A stretch of DNA of 64,000 nt from Antitrichia curtipendula (Eukaryota; Streptophyta; Bryopsida; Hypnales; Leucodontaceae), in NCBI GenBank assembly GCA_951230915.1, contig OX579634.1, forward strand, positions 372,001 to 436,000, written 5' to 3'. Of this stretch, positions 1-10,083 are shown in pieces. The notes beneath the pieces are model-generated. The model was not told the origin of the DNA. It searched no databases and was given only the letters and a program-made list of their open reading frames with translations. Numbering within the stretch: position 1 is the stretch's first letter; each line of letters begins with the position of its first letter. The position numbers and the translations under genes were made by a program.

Positions 1-439
1 ATCACCCTAGAGTATAACTAAGTGACTCTAAAGATCGAACCCACTAGATTCTGTGAAGTATCTAGCCTTATTAAACAATTAAGTGTAGTCAGTATCCAAA
101 TTTTTCCTTCCGGTTCTATTCCTCAAACCGGAAACATAAAAACACCAAGAAAACTAAGGACCGGATTCCCTCTATCTTCCAGTTCCAACTAGTTAACCGG
201 TTTATCAAAACCCAACACAACACCATGATCTTATCATTTCCGATCCTGGTATCTGTCTAGACCAGTCCGCTCTGGATTGCCTATAATTAATCTCACTCCT
301 ATCCGGTTTGGTTTTACCTCTGTTTAGCCATCAGAGGGGTCGCCGCTTGCTTTTGAGAGTGGTAGGTCCATGTGGGCGCTAGATTATCCACCCTTGGTAA
401 TAAAGCAAACACCGACCGGATTCTATATTTTTATCCATT

Positions 440-3400
440 TTTTTAATATATGGGGGTGTTGTGAGCACGGTCCACTGTGCCTTCCAAGCAATGGATCTTT
501 TTACTAACGGTTCCTAAGTGTCATGGATGGGCAACAAAAATAACTAGAAATGCATGGGGTAACTAACAGGCTAAATGCAATGATCAAGGGTGATAGTGAA
601 TTCTAACTCCCTAACTATCTATCCTATGTCTAGGGTTGATTGGGTAGTTGGCATCATTTCTAACATCCCTAACTACGTGAAAAGGAAACCCTTATGTTTC
701 TTCCATGAACCCCTAAGACTATCTTTGTGTTTTGACACTCCACCTGGAAGTTCTACTTCAAAAGAATAATCCTAAGCTCCACTTTTATTCTAATTTTCAA
801 CCTCTAAATGTAACTCTGGATTTTTACTCCTAAATTAACTCTAGAATTTACCCTCAAAATTTAACTCTATCTTTTGACTTTTAACCCTACATTTTTACTT
901 CTAAAATTAACTCTACAATTTAACTTCTAATTTTAATTCTATCTTTTGAGATTTCACTCTAAGTCTTTATCTTCTACCTAGTGCTAAATTTTAACTTTTA
1001 AGTTTTTTCCTATCTATTCTTCTTTGAATTGACTTTAAATTCTGCTTCCTAAGTTTTACTCTAAAATCTTTATTTTTAATTTCTACTTTCTAATCAGATT
1101 TTTGACTCTTAATTAACTCTAAACTTTTACTCTTAGCCTACCCCAAGATTTGACTTGAGAATTTACCCCCCAAGTTAAACTTCCAAATTAATTCTACTTT
1201 TTAACTTTCCAAGTTAATTCTAGATATTGACCTTAGAATTTTAACTTTTATAATTTAAACTGTAATTTGACTCTAGTTCTAATCGCTAATTAATCCCTAA
1301 TTTTAATCCTAAATTCTCCTTCTACCCTAAATCTTTAAGTTCCGTCCATGGTTCCTTTTGGATGAAATTTTAACTCCAATTCCTCCATCCTACCCCCTAC
1401 TACTTAACTTATCCTAATGCGGTCAATTTAGAGCCAAATCCTAAGTGTAATATGTTTTCGGAAATTTTTATCCCTAATCTAGAGACTTTTGAATTTAAAC
1501 TTTTAACTTGCGCTAATCCCGGCTCGCTAATTACGCTTAAAGGGTTGCTTAAGGAAATCAATGCTAATTAGGGAAAACACCAAGGATTAATTCAAAACTC
1601 ACCTTTTCATTGCCGGTGTCAGGAATAAATTCGTCCACGTCCGCGTGCACATCCTCATGCTCCATGGTACTCCTTTGTTGTGTTCGATTTTTTCTAAGCT
1701 CACCGCTTAATTTGAGAATATGTTACACCCTTGCAACCTAACTTCTCTCTTTCCTTTCCTCCTTTTTTTTCTTTCTCCTTCTTTTCTTCTACACTAATAC
1801 AATTCCACCTAAGCTTTTATGGATGTCTTACAACTATAGACTCAAACTCTGAGGCGGTCTTAATGTTCCTCCTATCTTCTTACGCGAAAAGTCTTACACT
1901 TGTCATCCTAATCTTCTTTCTAATGGTCACTACGAATTCTCAAGATTTTCTTCCCTAAGCCTTCCTAATCCTAGGCTTAGGTTACTATTTATCGTCTCTC
2001 ACCTTCCCTCCTCTACTTCATCCTTTCTCCCCTAATATCCTTTCATTCTTGTCGGTTCCGTTCTGTTGGTAAGATGGTGAGAATGGAAGTGTTTGTGTGC
2101 AGGTGTGATGCGTAGAGATGTGGCTTCTAATCTCTCCCTTCTTCTTTTTCTTCCCCCCTTTTTTTCCACCTCTCCTTCCCTTAATTAGTTTTGAGAATTT
2201 GAAGAGAGGATTCCCCCTTTTTTCCTTCTTAAGAAGAAAAGACCAAAAAGAACACCCAACATCAACAATGGCCCAAGTTGGGTGCCTGGCTGTTGGTGGC
2301 CCAATTACTTGGGTCACCCAAGATGGGTGTCGCTGCTGGGTGGCCCGCTGCTTGGGTCGCCCCGGCTCTGGGGGGCTGTCTTGCCAAAATGGTTTCTCTC
2401 CAAACACAACCTCAGGATTCCCTTAGGAGAACCCACTCACACACTACTAAACTGGATTGTTTTTTTAGAAAAAAGAAAAGAAAAAAATTAGTACTAGGGT
2501 CAAAGCTTTGCTGTCCAAGGGGTGAGGGCCTAAATTCTTGGACACAAAACTAACTCACGGAATCACCTGCTACCTTTCTCACGCGAAGACTCTAAGATCT
2601 TGGAAGCTAAACTTTGGACTTTTCCAAGAAGGTCCTGGAAACTAGACTTTGGGACTAAGGGTTACAGAGGTTCAAAGCTTCGCCATAAAGTTGGGTTTAA
2701 CACCAACTTCAGGACTTGCGACACTCTAGTGGGTTAGAGCTCCGCCGTCTGGGACTATTTTTTCACACACTGTAGGACTTAACGTTGTCACTAGTTCAAA
2801 GTTTCGTTGTCCCCGGGGGGGTCCACACAATAAGGGGGATTTTTTAAGAGAATAGGAAAGACACACTTAAAGAACATACATAACAAAGCCAAAGCTTCGC
2901 CGTCTCGAGGGGGGATCTAGGCAACAAAGGGGATATTAGAAGAGGATGGGGACACGTGAGTACGGAGGACCAACACGATAAGACTCTTAGAGATACAGAA
3001 CTTCACAGGCTAAAGGCCCCCCAAAGCGGTTCCGCCAAGGTACGGTGGGGGGTTGCTCTAGGGTTAGTGCAAGACACCAAAAGACTCTTAAAACTTCACA
3101 AGTTAAATCACAAAACATACAAGGGCGAGAGAGGGGCTCTCCACTTACAACAAGGTACCAAAAAAACTATACCAAAGAGTACAGAAAGTAAGGTAGAAGG
3201 ACCCCCAAGGACCTTCAAAGCTTGAAATACTACAACAATGGAGCAAAAAGTGCTCCGAAAACACCATAGAGGTTTTTGGCTTCAAACGCCAAAATATCCA
3301 AAATAACTTGGACTCACAGATCCAAAACAAGAATTGGGGGTGTTCTAGAGAGAAAAATGGGGACCTTAAATAGGTTTCCAAGGGTCCACCCCTCCCTCTA

Positions 3401-3480
3401 GAGTTCTAAGGTAACCTTATCAGCTTGGATTTTCATCCTCATCCTCATCTTCAAAGATTTTCATCCTAATCCCTAAAAAT
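440..3480. repeat. Degenerate retroelement-like repeat, copy R1
   Basis: This stretch shares scattered but collinear similarity with 59040-61210. Shared blocks are the phrase around CCAAGCAATGGATCTTT (near 480 and 59075), the AAAGC(T/C)TCGCCGTCT motifs (2510-2905 and 60510-60600), the block CAAAGCGG...GCCAA (3009 and 60797), and the block around TGCTCC and GGCCAAAA-like words (3190-3320 and 60930-61070). Order and spacing agree, so both are copies of one element. The length and the GTTGTGAGCACGG word near its left end recall a long terminal repeat, but I found no primer-binding site and no reverse transcriptase, so the class is open. The ORFs inside show no recognisable domains. Confidence 0.5.
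640..1400. repeat. Pyrimidine-rich degenerate short repeat
   Basis: The plus strand repeats variants of TTTTAACTCTA and TTTACTCTAAA every 20-30 bases, with C and T far more common than G. It looks like a decayed short-period repeat inside the R1 element. It has no coding potential. Confidence 0.45.
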
Positions 3481-5362
3481 CTACTTCCACCATCTATGCT
3501 GAACCAACATCCTAACTTATGGAGATTAACTCCAATTGTCAAACGGATTAGGCCACTGGCTCCAGATCGCCGTGTTTAGTCTTGAACACCCCTACCCACC
3601 GTACCAAGGCCAAAAACCCATCGTAGGCTATTTTGGTTTTAAAACAAATCGTAGTAAAATCCTAGATCTTGGGGTCTCCTATTTTGAGAAATGTGAATAG
3701 CCTAGGGTCTCCGGTAGATGCAAGAGAGTCGGAAAGGACTCTTGGTTGACTTCGTTTCGCCATCGTATGGTCCCGGAATGCCGGTCAATGTGGCGGGGAC
3801 CCCGCCACGTGGTTAATTCTTGAGGAATCTCGCCGGTTCGGACACTTGCCGCTATCAAAATGTCATGAAACTTCACGAAGTGCATTATTGACATAAAACA
3901 AGCTAGTCTAATTTTTAGTGAGATTTTATTGTAACTTGAGTAATTTCCATGAAATTCCCGTTGGAGGTTAGAAGGGTTGACCATCTGGAAAAGGTTCTTC
4001 TGCAAGTCGAAAGATGCCGAGAATTTTCACGTGACCACTCAAGGAGTCGCATAAAAGATGTGTAGGTGCGTTTCCGTATCTGGCACAATTGGTCAATGGA
4101 GATTAAAACTGGCCATCTCTTTGAATTAGCGACGGTGTGGAAATCTTTTGCAGTTAAAGGAATCTTGGCGAATTGATTTTGTCGTCGAACTCTTGGCATG
4201 GGATTTTCCCTAGAACACCATCCTTGGGCTGTAGATTCATCTATGGGCCCGGTCTTGCGTCAGTGGCTTCTACATGCTAACAATTGGGGGTTTTGGGAAT
4301 TCGTCGATCTAATGGGGAATTCTAAACCTAACTCTAGGACCTGACCTAGTAGCCTCGCTGTGGATCCCTTGGACCGACTTAGCCATGAATTGCCACATTC
4401 ATGGTGGGATTTAGCCCTTTTGGAGCTATGTGACTCAAATTCTCCAAATCTAACCGTTTTGTTGTTTCTACCCTATTTTTAGGCCAGGTTTGGAGGGATT
4501 CTAAGTCTAAATACAAATCTAGACCAAATACTATAATGGGTATGACACAATGCTGTTTTGGTTCTACACTCTTTTTATGGTTTTTTGTATACTTTTATCA
4601 ACTTTAAATTGCAAATTTCCAAAAAAATAATTCTACGAGTCCCAAGTGACAAATTGGGAGCTCACAGGTGGCTCCCTCACAACTTCCGGATTGTGCATCC
4701 ATGAATTTGGTCACACAGGGACGTGTTAGGTCCTCCTTACTACAACGGCGGATCTCTGACTTTTTGAAACTAAGTGCTAACTTCCTAGCAATCAACCGCT
4801 CCTGAGGTTGGCAGACCTTCCGGCAGGTGGATATATTCCTTTGGCGATTGCTGATTTCCGCACGAAATCGCTCTTCGAATTCCGGACTAGCACCCCAGCC
4901 ACTTCCAAGCCTCCACTGGATCACCGTTCCAGCAAATTAAAAGCACCATGTATAGCTCTTCACTCACAAGTCTAAAACTCTTCCGCAAAACACACTTAGC
5001 CTAATCTATCTACCAAAGAATCCAGACTCCCCCTTGTACACCCTCACTTACAAACCAGCACAAAAGCGAACATAGACGCGATACGCAAGAAAATGATTCT
5101 TAAGGTGATCTCCTAGATGCTCAAATTAAATGATAAGAAAAGGAATGACAAACCAGCAAGCCAGCCCACCTTTAAAAACCAACAAAAAGCGGCCAAACGG
5201 CCAACACAAAATTTGGACAACGGTCCAACTAACTGTTTTGGGCAAATTGGAAAGCCATTAACATCCTGAAAGTCCGGATCCTCAGGCCCTACCTCCGGAT
5301 TACCCGATCCAGAAACTACTAACCGGAGAAATCTTAACTAACAAAACAACAATCTTAAGTAG
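3481..5362. other. Repeat-derived stretch with weak minus-strand ORFs
   Basis: There is no recognisable gene. Minus-strand reading frames at 4924-4604 (about 106 codons, opening IQWRLGSGWG) and 4199-3679 (two overlapping frames) have coding-like composition. They lie downstream of the gag-like remnant at 7696-5363 in the same orientation, so they may be decayed parts of the same mobile element. No domain is recognised in them. Confidence 0.3.
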
Positions 5363-7696
5363 TCATTTATCCTTCCGTGGTTTCTTCGCCGATGTTCCGG
5401 CCCTCGCTGCTACCACAGTTGTCTTCCGGGCAGGCTTCTTGGGTGGAGTCTCTTTGGTTGCAGATTGGGTCTGATTCGCGGGCGGATCCAACTCCGTTTC
5501 CGTCTCAGACTGGGAGTGTAATTCCGTCGACTCCTCGTCAATCTCTTCAATTTCCACCAGAACCTGGATCTTACTGGTCTTCTGCCATGTCGTCTTGGGC
5601 TCTGTTAGGTTGATGAAATTGCTCTGCGTTGCCGGATCTGTATGAGGAGGCGTTGATTGCCGCATGTGGCTAAACCTCTTTGGATCAGTTCAAGCCGGAT
5701 TCTGCATACTTCCTGTTATAAAAGTTCCGGCTGGAGTCTGGCCAGGATGAAGAGGGGAAAGAGGTTTACCACAGGTTGCCTTCCGGAAGGCTCATCCGGA
5801 ACCGATGTCCGTACCAAAGTGGTCTTGGATGTCCCACTAGGATCCGGTCCGAGAACCGGAATCGTCCTCACTTTCGTACTCCTCTTTACAGCCGATGACG
5901 TTCCGGCATGTGGTGTTGGTTGCACTTGAATATTTTGAAATTCTCCGTCTGGCAGGTCTGCAAACATCAGGGTTGTCCGTGTCACGTCACGTCTGGACGA
6001 ACGTGACGTCAGGATGTGACGTGACGTTTTGCTCGAACAACATCATGATGGAATATTTTAAAAATTTGAAGGAATTTTGCAAAATTCTTTACATAGAAGG
6101 TTGTACATTAGACTAATATGTTCAATAGTAGTAGTACAATTGATATTCCATTTATATTTGTAAAAGAAAATGAAACTAAAGTTCAAAATTTTCTGAAATT
6201 TTAGGGTTAGGGTTAGGGATGTCACTTTAGGGTTAGAGATGTCAAGATTCGTGACGCGTCACGACGGACGTGACGTGACATCACGACGCAAAATGCCCAC
6301 GTCACGTCTGGATAGACAACCCTGGCAAACATTGTCTGGTCCAATAGAAGGGGGTCAAGACTCCCTATCAATTTGTGCATCTTCCTTAGCGCTCCTTCGA
6401 TCCGGGCCTCAAAGTCGACCAAGATGTTGACCACCTTCGTTCCGGCGATGTGGCTTTGTCTCACCATAAAAGAATTCCACCATGTGGCTCTTGAATTTAC
6501 ATTGGTGGGTAGGTCCACTAGCTCCCTCAGCTTTCGAACGAGGTTCATCGCTTCCGTCGCCTTTTTGTTCACAATGTTCATCTCTCTTTCCATCCATTCG
6601 ACATGATTCCAGAAGTGATTCCGCTCCACTTCTAGACTCCGGACTTGTGCCTGCACTTGTCGCACCTCTTCCGGATTAGGCCTCCGGTTGATGGCATCGA
6701 GTATATCAGTATATGTGCTTCCTCCTTCACGCCCAACCTACCGCATATATCCTGGATCAGGGCCGTCATCCATTCATTCGACCCCTTAGTGGCCTTCAAC
6801 CAGGTGATGATGGCCTCGACCAAATCCGTTTCCAGAATCGGACTCCAAAGTAGGCTGGATCCTCTGGCTTCGTACTTCTCTTGTGTGCTCAGATCAGTAG
6901 ACTTCTGGCGGCTGGTTTCGTCTCTTTCCAGCATAGCATATGCTGAATCTGAATTGTTTTCCTCCTCTGACTCGGTGCAATCCGGTTCATCATCCGGAAC
7001 GAGCCCATACTTGAGAAGGCTCTCCCCTTTCCGGTACATTATCTGTTTCGGATCACTAAGGGTTTCGTAGCAATGATACAGGTGGAAGAGGTAGGGACTA
7101 ATCGGGCTAGACTTTCTACACAAAATACTTGCCGCTAACTTATCCACTATGGAGCCGATGATTCCATTGCAACTTACGGGTCTTAGAACCGAATTTATCC
7201 TATCTCTTAAAGCCCCAAAAATTCTGTTTGCCACAGTTACTATAACCCGGGTGGGCTTTTCCGGATACAGAATGGAGATCAAAAACTCTATGAGTTGTTG
7301 ATCCCGTTGGTTTGTGTAGTCACTCACGGCGTATCCTTCCTTCGGATTTGTCAAGTTTAGAAACTTGTCTGTCGAGTACTTTTTCGTGCGGCCGGCCCAT
7401 CTAAATCCTATGTCCATGGCGAAGTAGACACCCGCCCAGAGCTCCAGAGACCAAGCTCTCAAACGACCCCTCACCGTCAACTGATATTGATTGGGAACTC
7501 CGTTAATGAGTTTCTCAATCATTCCCTCACTCCGGATGTTCCATGACCTCCGCAGAAATCCAAGACAACCCATTGTTGTCAAATCCTCTTCTAATTCTTG
7601 AAAGCATTCCAAATGGTATGGGATCACCGGATTGACACTTCGGGCCGTTACCGCCGGTTTCCGGGCTTGTTCCGATCTCAACATAGTTTTCGTCAT
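5363..7696 (-). pseudogene. Broken gag-like mobile-element protein
   Basis: A long minus-strand coding region can be followed through several breaks. The first 354 codons run from an ATG at 7696. They include a mixed hydrophobic region with the phrase ISPYLFHLYHCYETL and an acidic stretch (DDEPDCTESEEENNSD). Near 6715-6730 the frame shifts by one base, and a coiled-coil-like segment follows (EEVRQVQAQVRSLEVERNHF, then EWMEREMNIVNKK). At 6324 the frame is cut by a hAT MITE and resumes at 5967 in the register expected once the insert is removed. After a further frame change near 5750-5670 it ends in a Lys/Arg/Ala-rich tail at 5363. Variable head, acidic region, coiled coil and basic tail suggest a gag-like protein. 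I recognise no family, and a low-copy host gene cannot be excluded. Confidence 0.55.
5968..6324. mobile_element. Ac-like hAT MITE, 357 bp
   Basis: The ends are CAGGGTTGTC and its exact inverse GACAACCCTG. They are flanked by a perfect 8-bp target duplication GCAAACAT at 5960-5967 and 6325-6332. The 8-bp duplication and the CAGGG ends are hallmarks of the hAT superfamily, and Ac ends in a CAGGG-type repeat. Many direct and inverted copies of ACGTGACGT or CACGTCACG fill the subterminal regions, as hAT transposase-binding repeats do. There is no coding capacity. It interrupts the gag-like ORF, so it is younger than that element. Confidence 0.92.
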
Positions 7697-8918
7697 GCTA
7701 AATGCAAACTCGGATGCATATAGCAGCAGACTCCTTTTCTCTTCCTAACACGATCCTATCTCACTACTCTTTCACTCACTAAGTGTACGCGCGATGAACC
7801 GCGGAAAAAAGAGAAAGAATGAGGCTGGCGATAGAGTTTAAATATTGATTGGAAACCCTAAGTTCTCGACCCGACAAAGTTCCTGTAAGTTCCCTAGTCG
7901 GAATCTCCTACAATTCGGAATTTTTTGGTTTTCCGGCTACTAGTTCCGAATGATTATGTGACCCTAATTATAAATTTTAATCTCCCTAGGAAATAACTGT
8001 TTTCTAATTCTAGTTTTTAGTCTCTAATTCCCTATGCCTATGCAAAAATTGAAAAACTTCTTCCTATTTATCCCTATATTATGCATTATTTTTGGGTTTT
8101 GGATGTTACGTACCGCTAGAGAATTGTCCGAGGAAGACAATTTATTAGCGTTGGATCTGTACAAGTTGTGATTTGCAATAGACAGTTGTGTCGTACTTCT
8201 GTTGAAGTATCCTCTTGGCTGAAGGAATTAATGATTGAATCGCTCAGACATGTAGTGACCATAGAAGTCTAGATGTAGTGAAGAGGTCACAATCAAAGTC
8301 TTACAATCTTGTAACTCCTTTCATTGCCAAGTAAAGAGCTACTTTTTCAGTTGTTTTGCAGTGTTCGAACTACTAAACCATCCCCTTGAACTGCGTTTGC
8401 AGTGTAGTCGCAGTGAATTGTGTCTTATTACTCACATATCGCCTGTACTAGTACATTCGTAATGTGAACAAGAGTATTCTCCCTCTAAAGACAATACAAA
8501 AGATCTCCAAAGTTCTGTGCGAGTCCCAAAAAAGTGACGCTGAAGTCGCCCGAAAGTAACCTCTAGTGGTACTATATGACTACTCATGACTGGCAAATGA
8601 CTTGCCCCTAAACCACAGACACGTCAACACAACGTGATCCACGTAGGCAACATGTATTTCCCTCAAAGGCGCCTTTAATGCTAAAGAAGTCATTTTCAAA
8701 TCGTAGGTCAGTGACGCAAAGTCATAAAATATGACTATAACTTGAACCTGCAGATGACAGACGAATCTTCAACAAAAACATACACAGCAAGTGCCATATT
8801 CATCGCATTTTCATCCCCCAGTTGTGACCACAACTGACAAATGACTCAAACGTTATTGACCTCAACTACACGATGCAATTACAGAAGCGATGTCGTGTTG
8901 CAATCAACTTGTAGGGGT
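7697..8918. other. Gene-free stretch
   Basis: This is probably the upstream flank of the gag-like element up to about 8100, followed by AT-rich sequence without recognisable genes or terminal repeats. The left target duplication of the next MITE (GTAGGGGT, 8911-8918) closes it. Confidence 0.3.
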
Positions 8919-9470
8919 CTTGGGGAGGTCACTTAGTTCTACTACAACAAACCACGTGCGACAAGTGGTTTTTAATAAACTATAATTTCAACCTAAAATT
9001 TTGAGCATTGTTTAATAATGACTATAGGTTTCTATTGCCAAAATTTTCAACTCAAATAAAATATGAAATGATTTCTAGAAGAGGTTGAAAATGAACTAAA
9101 ATGGCATGTTTTTCAACTCAAAAAATTATAGAGAACACATTTAGATGACCATTGAATCAATATTCAACTCAAAATGAGCTTTCAATAGAGTTATTTTTAG
9201 GAATTTTTTGTTCATTTTTTAGACAATTTTTTCTTATATAATATAGGGGAGTGAAAATTAATTCTCAGTTCTATAGTGTATCTTTTTACTTCAAAAATTT
9301 GTAACTAATTAGCATTAACAAATAAAAATATCAATAATTCAAAACATAAACTTTTAAAGTAGGAAAATCTATTCATATTTTTTTTTTTTTTTTTTAATTT
9401 AAAATTCAAAAAGTAAATAGGGGGTCCAAAGTTTTGATCTCTAATGGACATTCTAAGTGACCTCCCCGAG
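8919..9470. mobile_element. MITE family G, copy 1 (hAT-like, 8-bp TSD)
   Basis: The left end CTTGGGGAGGTCACTTAG mirrors the right end (inverse CTCGGGGAGGTCACTTAG). The flanks GTAGGGGT (8911-8918) and GTAGGGAT (9471-9478) match at 7 of 8 positions. A second copy at 56801-57368 is alike along its whole length. It has no ORF. The 8-bp duplication favours hAT, although the ends are not of the CAGGG type. Confidence 0.85.
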
Positions 9471-9479
9471 GTAGGGATA

Positions 9480-9822
9480 CAAATGAGTCCGCAATCATTT
9501 ATACCCCCTTTCTTGTAGTGAGAGTATCGTTAGTGCTCTCAATCACAGTGCAAGAGTATTGTACAAATATCTCCCAGTACATAGTGTACAATGAAAAAGT
9601 ATATATGCTTCTTTCACTAACCAGAGGAAGAGGGTTTGGTGACACACTCTATGTTTCAACTTTGTAACTAATTCCATGAAGGTCTAAAAAATATGAAAAC
9701 TTGGGTTAATGCCAATTCCATTTCTCTTCCTACAAAAATTTATTGATTATTGTTTCAAGGAGTTTAACTTCCTGGAAAAGGCAAACAGCTCTTAAATGGT
9801 CGCTTGAAGAGCAGACAGCCTT
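9480..9822. mobile_element. MITE family E, inverted copy E5
   Basis: The right edge ending in GCAGACAGCCTT at 9822 is the inverse of the family E left end (AAGGTAATCTGCTC at 40421). Similarity continues inward through the element (TGGTCGCTT, then TTTGGAC-type words). The left edge is uncertain. It lies just downstream of the arogenate dehydrogenase stop codon and carries a minus-strand AATAAA at 9739-9744, so it may supply the 3-prime end of that transcript. Confidence 0.6.
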
Positions 9823-10083
9823 CGTCAGTTTTATCATGCATCAATTGCACGCAAAATGCCAAGTTCATTCGTCTCATCCATTAAAAGTAGTAGAAATGCA
9901 TTCATCCAAAGTTCTTATATAACTTCAACATCCACATAAACTGTTGGGAGCTCTTACTGCAGATTACAGCGAATAAGTGAAAAGTTGATGAAAAGAAATG
10001 CTGTGGAGAAAACACATGAACATACAGTACGTCTCTCAAATGCTCTATGATACAATCCCTCGCAGGTTCTGGATTGGGGAACC

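Noticed and set aside
6201..6218. Three TTAGGG repeats
   Set aside because: They are only three units inside a MITE, and most plants use TTTAGGG telomeres. Not a telomere or interstitial telomeric array.
6645..7070. 141-codon plus-strand frame
   Set aside because: It is antisense to the gag-like ORF, whose composition and flanking frames are more coding-like.
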